Source of the DNA: Myxococcus sp.
GTDB lineage: Bacteria; Myxococcota; Myxococcia; Myxococcales; Myxococcaceae
Reading direction: 5' to 3'
Assembly (NCBI GenBank): GCA_014879945.1
Contig: JACSRE010000258.1
Location: 1 to 56,662 of the forward strand
DNA length: 56,662 bases
Shown: positions 38,701 to 52,348 of the stretch, piece by piece
Layout of the letters: each line of letters starts with the position of its first letter
How positions within the stretch are numbered: position 1 is the stretch's first letter
Notes under the pieces: model-generated
Databases searched by the model: none
What the model was told of the DNA's origin: nothing
The model's input: only the letters and a program-made list of their open reading frames with translations
Program-made: the position numbers and the translations under genes

Positions 38701-39021
38701 CTTCGTCGCGCGCGCCCTGCACCCCGGCAAGACGGTGGACGCGGCGTGGGTGGCGCTGCGCAAGAGCGACTCGCTGGTGCTCTCGCGGGTGCTCAAAGAC
38801 GCCGACTACACGCTCGACGACGTGCTGGCCGTCGACCTCGAGACGCGGCGCGCGCTCGCGCTCGAGGGGCGCCCGAACCTGGCCAACGCCGTGCACGGGC
38901 TCCAGGCGTCGCTTCGGAGTGGAGACTTCGGCGCCCGGCCGCTCGACTGTCAGTACTGCCACCTGCGCAGCGTGTGCCGCATCTCGGCCCGCCGCCTCAG
39001 CGACACGCCGGAGCTCGACTG

Positions 39022-39022
<1 letters not shown>
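35777..39022 (+). CDS. addB: AddB-like nuclease/helicase-fold subunit with Fe-S nuclease
   Basis: A 1081-residue partner of AddA in the AddAB (RecBCD-like) complex that resects double-strand breaks. The C-terminal RecB-type PD-(D/E)XK nuclease has Asp935 (GAIDRLD) and Asp948-Tyr-Lys950 (VIDYK). Four cysteines fit the Fe-S cluster of AddB: Cys784 (ESWANC) and Cys1058, 1061 and 1067 (CQYCHLRSVC), the C-x2-C-x5-C spacing of the family. The N-terminal Walker A of canonical AddB is not visible, so this half is probably an inactive, scaffold-type helicase domain. I chose GTG 35777 because of its TACAGT box; GTG 35768 is an alternative adding three residues. Its TGA overlaps the addA ATG by one base, so the subunits are coupled. 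Confidence 0.88.
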
Positions 39023-44170
<5,148 letters not shown>

Positions 44171-44173
44171 CCG

Positions 44174-44611
44174 CTACTGCCGGAGCTGCTCGACGTGCTT
44201 GCGATCGATCGCCTGCAGCGCGCGATCGACGTCGCCGGAGCGCCCGATGATGAACTGCACCAGCGGCTTGCCGTTGCCCTCGATCTGCTCCTCGGCCAGG
44301 CGCAGCACCGGGGTGACGTCGATGACCGTCTCGACCTCGCCCTCGCGCACCACCGCCTTCTTCCAGGTGTCGCCGGCGCGCGACGAGGCGAGCGTCAGCA
44401 CCCGTTTCCCGGGAGCACCGCTCACCTTCACGGTGACGCCCTTCGCCTCGTCGCCCGCGAACTGCGCGTCGTAGAAGCCGCGCACCTTCTCGAAGCGCAT
44501 CGGCAGGCGAAACGTCCTCTGCTCAGCCGAGGCCGCGAACGGCTTGCCGTCGATGGTCGGCAGGGGGAAGGCGCCGGCGGTCAGGGTGAGCGCGAGGACG
44601 GTCGAGAGCAT
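44174..44611 (-). CDS. Hypothetical secreted protein
   Basis: A 145-residue protein with a signal peptide (LSTVLALTLTAGAFPLP). The rest is a compact alpha/beta domain with a hydrophobic-strand pattern (KGVTVKVSGAPGKRVLTLASS, EVETVIDVTPVLRLAEEQ) and no catalytic motif. I recognise no family. It ends with a charged Arg/Lys/Gln tail (DRKHVEQLRQ). I chose the ATG at 44611; a TTG at 44647 would add 12 residues before the signal peptide. It lies 45 bases after the SLC13 transporter gene on the same strand, probably in its operon. Confidence 0.6.
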   Translation of the reverse strand: MLSTVLALTLTAGAFPLPTIDGKPFAASAEQRTFRLPMRFEKVRGFYDAQFAGDEAKGVTVKVSGAPGKRVLTLASSRAGDTWKKAVVREGEVETVIDVTPVLRLAEEQIEGNGKPLVQFIIGRSGDVDRALQAIDRKHVEQLRQ

Positions 44612-44656
44612 GAGGCGAGTTGATGTCAGGGGCGCGACCGGGCGCAATGCCCACCC

Positions 44657-46114
44657 TCAGGGCGGCATGGCTGGCACCACCAGCGGCAGGTACAGCCACC
44701 CGTAGAGGACCAGCAGGCTCGCGGCGGCCACGTCGAGCTGAAACCCCACCCGCATCATCGACGGCAGGTGCACCCGGCCTGAGCCAAAGACGATGGCGTT
44801 GGGCGGCGTCCCGGCCGGCAGCGCGAAGTCGCACGACGCCGCCAGGGTGACGGTGGACAGGAGCGGCAGGTTCACCGGGAGCAGGTTGAGCAGCAGGTTC
44901 ACCGTCGCGGTGTTCGAGGCCACCGCCGACAGCGCCACCGCCGAGAACGTCGCCAGGGTCAGCTGCACCAGCGCCGGCTGGGCGCGGAGCGGCTCGAGCT
45001 GCAGCCCCAGCCAGGCCGACAGCCCGCTGCCCTCGATGCCGGCCGCCATCGCGAAGCTCCCGCCCAGCAGCATCAGGGCGCTCACCGGAATGCGCCGGAG
45101 CGCCGCCAGCGGGAGGCAGCGCAGCCCCCACAACACCGCCGCCGCCACCATCGCGACGGTGGCCTCGTAGTGTCGGTTGGCCAGCTCGAAGGGGAGCTGC
45201 GGCGCCAGCCTGGCGCGGAGCGGATCGCCGAAGACCCACAGCGCCGCCGCGACGAGGAAGACCCGGCCGACGAGGTGCTCCTTCGCCGACAGCGGCCCCA
45301 GCGCCTCGAGCTGCGCGCGCAGCACGTCTCTCCCAGCGTCAGAGGTGGGCGCGTCAGCCCGGCCGAACCGCCACAAGGCGCCCCACAGCACCGGCACGAA
45401 GAGCACCACGAAGGGCAGGCCGATCAGCACGTAGCGCAGGAAGCTCAGGTCGAGGTGGTGCGTCTTGGCGAGCCAGCCCACGAAGATCGAGTTGGTGGCC
45501 GTGCCGATCTTGGTCGCGATGCCGCCGACGTTCGCGGCGTAGGCGACCGCCAGCATCAGCGCCATGCCGTAGCGGGCCAGGGGCCGCCTGGCCTGGGCCT
45601 CGAGCTCACCCACCACCGCCAGGGCGATCGGCAACATCATCACGGCGGTCGCGGTGTTCGAGATCCACATCGAGATGGCCGCGGTGGCCACCAGCAGCCC
45701 CAGCAAGAGCCGCGGCGGCGACGCGCCGATGCGGATCATCAGGTGCAAGGCGATGCGGCGGTGCAGGTTCCAGTGCTCCAGCGCCGCGCCCACCGCCATG
45801 CCTCCGAGGAAGAGGAAGATGTACGCGTTGAGGTACTCGGCGCCGGACTTCGCGGTGTCGCTCACCACGCCGCCGCCGAACACGCCCAGCACCGGGAAGG
45901 CCACCAGGGGGACCATCGCCGTCCAGTGAATCGGGAGCGCCTCGGTGAACCACCAGATGGCCATCAGCAGCGAGACGCCGGCGGCGAGGGCAGGGCGAGC
46001 CCCGAAGCCGGGCAGGTGCTTGAGCGGGGTGTCGATCAGCGCGAAGGCGAGGAAGACGGCGAGCCCGATCGCCAGCCCGGCCAGTCGGGTGCGGCTCAGG
46101 CGCAGCAGCGACAC
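44657..46114 (-). CDS. SLC13/DASS-family anion:sodium symporter
   Basis: A 485-residue inner-membrane transporter with about 11-12 hydrophobic segments. The two Ser-Asn-Thr motifs that bind sodium and substrate in the divalent anion:sodium symporter family are present: ISNTATAVMM near residue 153 and ASNTATVNLLL near residue 405. The characteristic segment AAGTPPNAIVFGSGRV (here LPAGTPPNAIVFGS) is also present. By family knowledge it imports a dicarboxylate such as succinate or malate, or sulfate. Dicarboxylate uptake would suit the glyoxylate-shunt metabolism encoded at the start of the window, though that link is inference. The GTG start at 46114 lies three bases after the stop of the upstream coiled-coil gene. 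Confidence 0.88.
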   Translation of the reverse strand: MSLLRLSRTRLAGLAIGLAVFLAFALIDTPLKHLPGFGARPALAAGVSLLMAIWWFTEALPIHWTAMVPLVAFPVLGVFGGGVVSDTAKSGAEYLNAYIFLFLGGMAVGAALEHWNLHRRIALHLMIRIGASPPRLLLGLLVATAAISMWISNTATAVMMLPIALAVVGELEAQARRPLARYGMALMLAVAYAANVGGIATKIGTATNSIFVGWLAKTHHLDLSFLRYVLIGLPFVVLFVPVLWGALWRFGRADAPTSDAGRDVLRAQLEALGPLSAKEHLVGRVFLVAAALWVFGDPLRARLAPQLPFELANRHYEATVAMVAAAVLWGLRCLPLAALRRIPVSALMLLGGSFAMAAGIEGSGLSAWLGLQLEPLRAQPALVQLTLATFSAVALSAVASNTATVNLLLNLLPVNLPLLSTVTLAASCDFALPAGTPPNAIVFGSGRVHLPSMMRVGFQLDVAAASLLVLYGWLYLPLVVPAMPP

Positions 46115-46117
46115 CGG

Positions 46118-46477
46118 CTACTTCTTCTTCGCCCTGGCCAGCTCGTCTTGCAGCCGGCGGTTCTGCATCTCAAGCTGCACGATCTTCCGCGCCACGTCGC
46201 CCTTGGTCTCGTCACCTTCGTCGCAGGCCTCTTTGGCCTTCTCGATCTCCTTCAGCGACGCCTTCAGCTTCTGGTTGAGATCGTCGTTGGCCTTGAGCGA
46301 CGTCCACGTGCGCTCCTGCGCCTCGGCGAGCCGGTTGCGGCCCACCACCAGCACCGTGATGGTGAGGGTGATCGACACCGCCAGCAGCAGCCACGGCAAG
46401 GGTGACTGGCCGCGGCGATAGCCGACCGCTGGCATCTCCAGCGACTCCCGCCTGACTTCCTCCCACGGAGAGGCCAT
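46118..46477 (-). CDS. Small single-span coiled-coil protein
   Basis: A 119-residue protein: a short cytoplasmic N-terminus (MASPWEEVRRESLEMP), one membrane helix (residues ~30-48, LPWLLLAVSITLTITVLVVG), and a highly charged C-terminal coiled coil (SLKANDDLNQKLKASLKEIEKAKEA). It ends in a Lys-rich tail. The layout resembles FtsL/DivIC-like or other small bitopic envelope proteins, but no family motif is evident. I place the start at ATG 46477, 16 nt after TATGGT. It leads the operon with the SLC13 transporter. Confidence 0.65.
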   Translation of the reverse strand: MASPWEEVRRESLEMPAVGYRRGQSPLPWLLLAVSITLTITVLVVGRNRLAEAQERTWTSLKANDDLNQKLKASLKEIEKAKEACDEGDETKGDVARKIVQLEMQNRRLQDELARAKKK

Positions 46478-46487
46478 GTGCGAGGGC

Positions 46488-46493
46488 ACCATA
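46488..46493 (-). promoter_or_regulatory. TATGGT -10 box of the coiled-coil gene
   Basis: On the minus strand GGGTATGGT places TATGGT (46493-46488) 16 nt before the ATG at 46477, with no ribosome site. Confidence 0.4.
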
Positions 46494-46580
46494 CCCGATA
46501 CGGAGCGCTTTGAGCCCACCTCGTGCCGTTCCAGACTGCGCGGTATCGATGGGCCGGCTCGCTGACAGAGGGTGCCGCTG

Positions 46581-47624
46581 ATGGGCCGCGCGTCGCGGCG
46601 CAAAGGGGCCGTGGTCGCGGCCTGGTTCAACGGCCGCGCGCGCCGGGTGACGCCGAAGCGCATCGAGGCCTTCCGCCGGGCGATGCCGAACGCCACGATC
46701 TACGCCGCCACTTCGCTCGAAGAGGCGCGCGCCGACGCCAGAGCCCTCGTCGAGGCCCGCCCGACGTTGGTCCTCTGCGGCGGGGGGGACGGGACCGCGG
46801 TCGTGCTGCTCAACCTGCTCCGGGAGGCTGGCTGCACGCGCTTCCCGACGCTGGCGCTCCTCAAGCTCGGCACGGGGAACGGGTGGCCGAACGCGGTGGG
46901 CGCCTTCGGGTACACCCGCACGCTCGAGGCGCTGGCGCGGCTGCCCAAGACGCTCCCGACCCAGCGGTTCGACCTGATCGAGACCGAGGGCCGGCTCAGC
47001 GTGTTCGCCGGCGTCGGCTGGGACGCGACGCTGGTGCACCACTACCACTCGAACCTCGCGCAGGCCCGGCAGACCCCCATCGCGGGCCCCCTCGCGGGCA
47101 AGCTGAACGAGGGCGTCGGCGGCTACCTCTTCTCGCTCTTCACCCGCACGGTGCCGTCCGAGATCGGCCAGCTGGTGTTCAAGGGCCGCACCACCATGCG
47201 CGTCGAAGATCTCGGCGGTGACGCGCTCGAGCTGGTGAAGAACGAGGTGGTGCGCGCCCGCGGCGGCAAGGTGCTCTACGACGGGCCCGTCTCGGTGGGC
47301 GCGGCGGCGACCGAGCCCTACTGGGGCGCGAAGTTCAAGGCCTTCCCCCACGCGCGCCGGGTGCCCGGGCGCCTCAACTTCCGCGTCTACGATCGCCCCG
47401 TCTTCGAGGGCGTGGCGAACATGCTCAACCTCTGGCGCGGCAGCCGGGTGGCCGGCATGCACGACTGGTTCGTGCGCGCGATTCGCATCAGCCTCTCTCG
47501 GCCCATGCCGTTTCAGATCGGCGGCGACGTCATCGGCCTGCGCGAGCAGATGGAGTTCAAGGTCGCCGCCGAGACGGTCGAGGTGCTGGACTGGGCGGCG
47601 CTGCGTCGGAGCCTCTCTCGCTGA
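46581..47624 (+). CDS. Diacylglycerol/lipid kinase family protein
   Basis: A 347-residue protein with the DAGK catalytic domain in its N-terminal half. The nucleotide-binding loop is LCGGGDGTAVV (the GGGDGT signature), followed by LKLGTGNGWPN (the GTGN motif). The C-terminal half is the beta-sandwich of YegS/DgkB-type lipid kinases, rich in Gly and strands. The substrate could be diacylglycerol, sphingolipid or another lipid alcohol; it is not fixed by sequence. I chose ATG 46581, preceded by AGAGGG at good spacing. A GTG at 46572 is the alternative. TATCGA at 46544-46549 may be its -10 box, giving a leadered transcript. Its stop lies in a palindrome shared with the convergent Crp/Fnr gene. 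Confidence 0.88.
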   Translation: MGRASRRKGAVVAAWFNGRARRVTPKRIEAFRRAMPNATIYAATSLEEARADARALVEARPTLVLCGGGDGTAVVLLNLLREAGCTRFPTLALLKLGTGNGWPNAVGAFGYTRTLEALARLPKTLPTQRFDLIETEGRLSVFAGVGWDATLVHHYHSNLAQARQTPIAGPLAGKLNEGVGGYLFSLFTRTVPSEIGQLVFKGRTTMRVEDLGGDALELVKNEVVRARGGKVLYDGPVSVGAAATEPYWGAKFKAFPHARRVPGRLNFRVYDRPVFEGVANMLNLWRGSRVAGMHDWFVRAIRISLSRPMPFQIGGDVIGLREQMEFKVAAETVEVLDWAALRRSLSR

Positions 47625-47632
47625 CGTCAGCG
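47619..47632. repeat. 14-bp palindrome spanning both convergent stop codons
   Basis: CGCTGACGTCAGCG is a perfect palindrome. It contains the TGA of the lipid kinase gene (47622-47624) and the reverse-complement TGA of the Crp/Fnr gene (47627-47629). It may act as a tiny shared terminator or simply reflect the stop-codon constraint. Confidence 0.4.
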
Positions 47633-48328
47633 CCCGGCGTCGGCCGCGGCCCGCAGGCCCGGCAGATCGAGGATCTCGACCTCGCCGTACGACACCCTGA
47701 CGAGGCCGCGCGCCTCGAGCTCCTTGAGCACCTGGTTCGTCGTCTGGCGTGACGCTGACACCATCGCGGCGAGCAGCTCTTGTGGGGCGCGCAGCACGCG
47801 GCGCGAGCGATCGCTGAGCTCGCCGTGGGCGTCGGCCATCAGCGCGAGGCGGCGGGCCACCCGGGGCAGCAGCGGCAGCAGGGCCATGTCCTCCATCACC
47901 ACGAAGGCCAGGCGCAGCTTGGTGGTGACCAACAACCCCAGCTCGCGCCACCAGGCAGGGTGCTCGGCCAGCATCGCGTCGAGCGCTGGGGTGCTGACGT
48001 GGGCCACCGTCGCGCTCGCCGAGGCCGAGGCGTCGTGCGTGCGCGGCAGCCCATCGAAGACCGCGATCTCTCCGAACCACTGCGGCGCCTCGACGACGGC
48101 CAGCACCGCCTCTTTGCCGCTCTCGCCTACGCCTCCGATGCGAATGCTCCCGTCGAGCACCGCGTAGAGCCCGTCGGGCGCGTCGCCGCGCGAGAAGACC
48201 CGCCCGTCGGCCGGCAGCTCCCGCACCACGCCCTCGCGGAGCAGCCGCTCCGAGAACCCTGCGCTCAGGCCCTGAAACCACCGGCCCGACAGCAGCAACT
48301 CGCGGTAATCACGGGCGGTCTTGGGCAT
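47627..48328 (-). CDS. Crp/Fnr-family transcriptional regulator
   Basis: A 233-residue regulator. Residues ~20-135 form a cyclic-nucleotide-binding domain (ELPADGRVFSRGDAPDGLYAVLDGSIRIGG, PQWFGEIAVFDGLPRTHDASAS, landmarks only). The FGEIAVFDGLPR loop has the Glu and Arg expected for ligand binding. Residues ~150-230 carry the Crp helix-turn-helix (RAPQELLAAMVSASRQTTNQVLKELEARGLV). No Fnr-type Cys cluster is present, so an Fe-S oxygen sensor is unlikely. The start is ATG 48328; the frame to 48547 is rejected because it overlaps the divergent gene. The 60-bp divergent gap holds a 16-bp dyad with Crp-site geometry, suggesting autoregulation. Confidence 0.85.
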   Translation of the reverse strand: MPKTARDYRELLLSGRWFQGLSAGFSERLLREGVVRELPADGRVFSRGDAPDGLYAVLDGSIRIGGVGESGKEAVLAVVEAPQWFGEIAVFDGLPRTHDASASASATVAHVSTPALDAMLAEHPAWWRELGLLVTTKLRLAFVVMEDMALLPLLPRVARRLALMADAHGELSDRSRRVLRAPQELLAAMVSASRQTTNQVLKELEARGLVRVSYGEVEILDLPGLRAAADAGR

Positions 48329-48338
48329 ATGCGCGAAG

Positions 48339-48354
48339 TGTCGGCTGGCTGACA
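48339..48354. promoter_or_regulatory. Crp-like operator TGTC-N8-GACA
   Basis: TGTCGGCTGGCTGACA is 16 bp long with inverted TGTC/GACA arms, the geometry of the E. coli Crp consensus TGTGA-N6-TCACA. It lies 11 bp upstream of the Crp/Fnr-family gene start and overlaps the place where a -10 box would be (GACACT, 48342-48337). That fits autorepression. It could also influence the divergent Mpo1-like gene. Confidence 0.4.
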
Positions 48355-48383
48355 GTCTGGCGGGGGATGACCGGGCACAGTCT

Positions 48384-48393
48384 GTCACATGAC
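48384..48393. repeat. Dyad GTCA-CA-TGAC over a start codon
   Basis: GTCACATGAC overlaps the ATG (48389) of the Mpo1-like gene. It may be part of a second binding site in this divergent region or may be fortuitous. Confidence 0.25.
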
Positions 48394-48937
48394 GACGCCC
48401 AACCGACTCCTCTCGCAGCTCGCCAGCTACGCGACGTACCACCGCGACTCGCGCAACATCGCCACCCACTTCGTCGGCGTGCCGATGATCGTCTTCGCGG
48501 TGACGTCGCTGCTCTCGCGGCCCGGCTTCGAGCTGTTCGGGCTGCACCTCTCACCCGTGTGGTTCGTGGCGCTGGCGGCGTGTGTCTTCTACCTGCGCCT
48601 CGAGCTCCGCTTCGGGCTGGTGATGTCGGCGCTGCTTGGGGTGTCGGCGTACGGCGCCTCGCTCCTGGCGGCGCAGAGCACCGCGCTGTGGCTGGGCGGC
48701 TCGCTGGGCCTCTTCGGCCTCGGCTGGGTGATTCAGCTCGTCGGCCACGCCTGGGAGGGCCGCAAGCCGGCCTTCGTCGATGACCTCGTCGGGCTGCTGG
48801 TGAGCCCGCTCTTCGTCACCGCCGAGGTGGCGTTCGCGCTCGGCCTGCGTTTGGAGCTCAAGGCCCGGATCGAAGCGCTCGCGGGGCCGACCCGGCAGGG
48901 CAAGGCGCTGGGTGGTTCGTCGATCGCCGGGGTCTGA
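48389..48937 (+). CDS. Mpo1-like (DUF962) membrane protein
   Basis: A 182-residue protein of the Mpo1/YGL010w-like family. Landmarks are YHRDSRNIATHFVGVPMIVF near the N-terminus and QLVGHAWEGRKPAFVDDLVGLLVSPLFVTAE (given as GHAWEGRKPAF). The conserved His residues of these segments, including those of THFVGVP and GHAWE, form the presumed Fe(II)-dioxygenase site of yeast Mpo1, which oxidises 2-hydroxy fatty acids. Four hydrophobic segments cross the membrane. Myxobacteria contain hydroxy fatty acids and sphingolipids, so lipid alpha-oxidation is plausible; this is inference. CACAGT sits 13 nt upstream of the ATG. Confidence 0.85.
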   Translation: MTTPNRLLSQLASYATYHRDSRNIATHFVGVPMIVFAVTSLLSRPGFELFGLHLSPVWFVALAACVFYLRLELRFGLVMSALLGVSAYGASLLAAQSTALWLGGSLGLFGLGWVIQLVGHAWEGRKPAFVDDLVGLLVSPLFVTAEVAFALGLRLELKARIEALAGPTRQGKALGGSSIAGV

Positions 48938-48942
48938 GCGGG

Positions 48943-51639
48943 TCAGGCTCTCCACTCGTCGATGAGGCTGGCCACCAGCCCCGTCCACCCCGTCTGGTGG
49001 CTCGCGCCGAGGCCTTCGCCGGTCTCGGCGTGGAAGTACTCGTAGTACTGCAGCAGCTCCTTGAAGTGCGGGTCCTTCGCGAAGAGCTCGGCCCGGCGCG
49101 TCCCGCGGGGCCCGTGGCAGGGGCGGTACCCGTCGACGTCGGGCACGAAGATCGAGATCAACCGGTCGGCGAGGTTTCGCGCGAGCCCCGAGAGGGTGAC
49201 CTGGCCGACCTCGTGGGTGATGGGGTCGGCGATGGCGATGGTGAAGCCGGCCCCGAAGCCCTTCTCGAGCTTTCGCAGCGTCTCGATCATCAAGAAGCTG
49301 GTGGGGAACCACACCGGCCCGCGCCAGTTGCTGTTACCGCCCTTGAGCTTGCTGCTCGCCTCGGCGGGCTCGTACCGAACGACCGCGTCACCAAAGACGA
49401 ACGGGTGCTCGTGGTGGAACTTGCTGAGGCTGCGCACGCCGCACGGCGAGAGGAACTCGGCCGGGTCGACGAGGCGATTGAGCAGCATTTCGAGCTGGTG
49501 GCGATCGACGACCGCCAGGACGTGCGTGGTCTCGTCGCCGTGCTTCACGGTGCTGACCGTCTGCCGGGTGATCTCGGGGCGGAACTTCATGAACCAGCGG
49601 AAGTTCTCGCTGAAGACGGGGAAGGGCTCGATCCACGCCTCTTCGAGCCGCTCGATGGCGAAGAGCGGAATCAGCCCCACCAGCGAGCGCACGCGGAACG
49701 GCACCGAGTGGCCGTCGGGGAAGCGGAGCAGATCGTAGAAGAAGCCGTCTTCTTCGTCCCACAGCGTGTGGCCGTGGCGCTCCAGCTTCATCGCCGCGCC
49801 GATGTAGACGTAGTGCTCGAAGAACTTGGTGGCGAGGCCCTCGTAGACGCTCCGGGTCTTCGCGAGCTCGAGCGCCATGCGCATCATCACCAGCGAGAAC
49901 ATGCCCATCCACCCCGTCGCGTCGCTCTGCTCCAGCGTGGCGCCGCCCGGGAGCGGGTTGCTTCGGTCGATCACCGTGATGTTGTCGAGCCCGAGGAAGC
50001 CGCCCTCGAAGACGTTGTTGCCCTCGTGGTCCACCTTGTTGACCCACCAGGTGAAGTTGAGCATCAGCTTGTGGAAGCAGCGCTCGAGGAAGTCGAGATC
50101 GCCCTCGCCGCGCTGGAGCCGGTCCATGTTGTAGACGCGCCAGACGGCCCACGGGTGAACCGGCGGGTTGAGATCAGAGAACTCCCACTCGTACGCGGGG
50201 AGCTGGCCGTTGGGGTGTTGGAACTGCTCGAAGAGCATCAGCCACAGCTGCTCCTTGGCGAACTCGGGGTCGATGCGGGCGAACGGCACCATGTGGAAGG
50301 CCAGGTCCCACGCCGCGAACCAGGGGTACTCCCACTTGTCGGGCATCGAGAGCACCCGCATCGAGTTCAGGTGGCGCCAGTGGCGGTTGCGCCCCTGCTT
50401 GCGGCTGGCCGGAGGCGGGCTCGAAGGGTCGTCTCCATCGAGCCAGGTCGCGACGTCGAAGAGGTAGCTCTGCTTCGACCAGATCATCCCGGCCCAGGCC
50501 TGGCGCTGCACCTGTCGCTCGACCGAGGTGGCCTTCTTCGGGTGGAGCGCCTCGTAGAACGCGTCGGCCTCGTCGCGACGGCGCCGGACGATCGCGTCGA
50601 GCTCGTCGTCGCTCGCCGCCGGCAGCTCCGCGGGGCACAGGCGCATGCGCATCACGGTCGAGCCCCCAGCCGGGACCAGCGAGCGCTGCCGGGCGCAGGC
50701 GCGCGTGCCCTGCTGCGCCGGGTTCACCGCGGAGACGTCGTGCTGCACGATGCGGCGGTGAAAGGCGTCCTTCACCCAGGGGCTGCGCGACGTCGCGCCG
50801 GGGCCGTAGACACGCGGGCCGTTCGTCTCGTTGTCGGTGAAGAAGAGCTCGACGCCGCGCGGCAGCTCGAGCCGGCGTGGCCCGAGCCGCGAGTCCGCCA
50901 TCAGCCCATCGAGCGGTGGCGCGCCTGAGTCGTCCGCCAGCAGGGCCGGCGCGCCGCGGGATCGATCGACCGTGATGACCGGCTGGGCCGGCGCCGCGGG
51001 GCCCCAGCTCCAGGTGTTGCGGAACCACAGGTGCGGGATGAGGTGAATCGGCGCGGCGTCGGGGCCGCGGTTGTGCGCGGTGACGCGAAAGATGAGCGCC
51101 TCGGGCCCGTCTTTGGCGACCTCGATCTCGACGTCGAAGTAGCGCCGCTCGTCGAAGACCCCGGTGTCGATCAGCTCGTACTCGGCGCCCTGGCCCGCGC
51201 GTCGGCGGTTCTCTTCGATCAGCTGCGCGTAGGGGAACTCGGCCTGCGGGTACTTGTACAGCATGCGCAGGTACGAGTGGCTGGGCGTGCCGTCGGCGTA
51301 GAAGTAGCACTCCTTCACGTCTTCGCCGTGGTTGCCCTCGGACGGCTCCACCCCGAAGAGGCGCTCCTTGAGGATCGGGTCGCGCTCGTTCCACAGCGCC
51401 AGCGACCAGCAGAGGATCTGGTAGCGATCGCTGACGCCGGCGAGGCCGTCGTCGCCCCAGCGGTAGGCCTTCGAGCGCGCGAGGTCGTGCGGCAGGTGGG
51501 CCCAGGCGTCGCCCGTCGCGCTGTAGTCCTCGCGCACCGTGCCCCAGGAACGATCAGAGAGGTACGGCCCCCAGCGCCGCCAGCGACGGACCTCGGGCTC
51601 GCGCAGGCGTTGGTGTTCGATCGAGGTCTCGCGTGGCAC
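48943..51639 (-). CDS. Glycoside hydrolase family 63-like protein
   Basis: An 898-residue protein. From [20 protein letters not shown] (near residue 10) to the C-terminus it matches the bacterial GH63-like family (mannosyl-oligosaccharide glucosidase-like). An N-terminal beta-sandwich (residues ~30-330) precedes an (alpha/alpha)6 barrel. Barrel landmarks are [35 protein letters not shown] (with the likely catalytic Asp in AAWDLAFH), [21 protein letters not shown] and [16 protein letters not shown]. The sugar substrate is unknown; trimming of glucosides, trehalose or glycogen-type sugars is possible. No signal peptide is visible, so it is probably cytoplasmic. The start is uncertain: GTG 51639 gives a family-like N-terminus, but no ribosome site or TA box supports it. 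Confidence 0.85.
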   Translation of the reverse strand: MPRETSIEHQRLREPEVRRWRRWGPYLSDRSWGTVREDYSATGDAWAHLPHDLARSKAYRWGDDGLAGVSDRYQILCWSLALWNERDPILKERLFGVEPSEGNHGEDVKECYFYADGTPSHSYLRMLYKYPQAEFPYAQLIEENRRRAGQGAEYELIDTGVFDERRYFDVEIEVAKDGPEALIFRVTAHNRGPDAAPIHLIPHLWFRNTWSWGPAAPAQPVITVDRSRGAPALLADDSGAPPLDGLMADSRLGPRRLELPRGVELFFTDNETNGPRVYGPGATSRSPWVKDAFHRRIVQHDVSAVNPAQQGTRACARQRSLVPAGGSTVMRMRLCPAELPAASDDELDAIVRRRRDEADAFYEALHPKKATSVERQVQRQAWAGMIWSKQSYLFDVATWLDGDDPSSPPPASRKQGRNRHWRHLNSMRVLSMPDKWEYPWFAAWDLAFHMVPFARIDPEFAKEQLWLMLFEQFQHPNGQLPAYEWEFSDLNPPVHPWAVWRVYNMDRLQRGEGDLDFLERCFHKLMLNFTWWVNKVDHEGNNVFEGGFLGLDNITVIDRSNPLPGGATLEQSDATGWMGMFSLVMMRMALELAKTRSVYEGLATKFFEHYVYIGAAMKLERHGHTLWDEEDGFFYDLLRFPDGHSVPFRVRSLVGLIPLFAIERLEEAWIEPFPVFSENFRWFMKFRPEITRQTVSTVKHGDETTHVLAVVDRHQLEMLLNRLVDPAEFLSPCGVRSLSKFHHEHPFVFGDAVVRYEPAEASSKLKGGNSNWRGPVWFPTSFLMIETLRKLEKGFGAGFTIAIADPITHEVGQVTLSGLARNLADRLISIFVPDVDGYRPCHGPRGTRRAELFAKDPHFKELLQYYEYFHAETGEGLGASHQTGWTGLVASLIDEWRA

Positions 51640-51775
51640 GGCCCAGTGTCGGATCGCCTCACGCGGCTTTCCAGCGCCGATCGCGTCGAGGTCGTCGCCG
51701 CGCGCCTTGACGTGGTGCCCCTGACTCAGCCTGAGCGCTCTCTCGGCGACGCCACCCCGGGTCAGCGCCCCGGCG

Positions 51776-52303
51776 CTACCTCCCGGCAGGCTCGAAGCAC
51801 TCGACCCGCCCGTAGGCCGCGACGCATCGGCCCCGCGGGTGCGACGAGCACCGCACCACGCCATAGGCGGCGACGCACGAGTAGCCGCAGGCCGTGACGC
51901 CGTACGCGCTGGTGCACGAGGTGGGCGGGGTCGGCCCGCGCCGGGCGCTCCAGGCCGGGTCGCCGCAGGTGACCTCTCCGTAGGCGGCCGCGCACCTTCC
52001 CGCTGGCGTCTGCGCACAGCGAACGACGCCGTACGCCGCGACGCACGAATACCCGCACGCCGTCGTGCCGTAGGCGCTCTTGCACTCCGCGCGAGGGGCG
52101 CGCTCCAGCTCGCGGCGCGGCAGGTCGGGGTCGAAGCAGGTGATGCGCCCGTAGGCCGCCGCGCACACGCCAGCGGGTGTGGCGGCGCACGCGACCTCTC
52201 CGAACGCCGAGACGCAGCCGAAGCCGCAGGCGGTCTGACCGCCGCCGCTGACGCAGGTCGCGGTTTGTTGGGTCACGAGCGCCACGGCCAGGGCAAGGAG
52301 CAT
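51776..52303 (-). CDS. Secreted protein of nine CxxAYGxxxC modules
   Basis: A 175-residue protein with a short signal peptide ([10 protein letters not shown], then TQQTAT) and 18 cysteines. It consists of three repeats of about 56 residues. Each repeat holds three copies of a 10-residue module C-x2-[AG]-[YFG]-G-x3-C, so nine in all: for example [30 protein letters not shown]. Cysteine spacing per repeat is C-x8-C-x3-C-x8-C-x7-C-x8-C, invariant in all three copies. All 18 cysteines fall in modules. A Pro/Arg-rich linker separates repeats. The first module is degenerate ([10 protein letters not shown]). I know no named family; local disulfides or metal binding are plausible. It lies 46 bases downstream of the SRAP gene on the same strand. 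Confidence 0.8.
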   Translation of the reverse strand: MLLALAVALVTQQTATCVSGGGQTACGFGCVSAFGEVACAATPAGVCAAAYGRITCFDPDLPRRELERAPRAECKSAYGTTACGYSCVAAYGVVRCAQTPAGRCAAAYGEVTCGDPAWSARRGPTPPTSCTSAYGVTACGYSCVAAYGVVRCSSHPRGRCVAAYGRVECFEPAGR

Positions 52304-52324
52304 GGGCCCCTCGACGCAGCGGGC

Positions 52325-52339
52325 GGCGAAAAATTCGCC
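52325..52339. repeat. Inverted repeat GGCGAA-AAA-TTCGCC
   Basis: A perfect 6-bp inverted repeat with a 3-nt AT loop lies between the SRAP stop (52349) and the ATG of the cysteine-repeat gene (52303). It could terminate the SRAP transcript, attenuate readthrough, or bind a regulator. Confidence 0.4.
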
Positions 52340-52348
52340 TCCAGCGCC

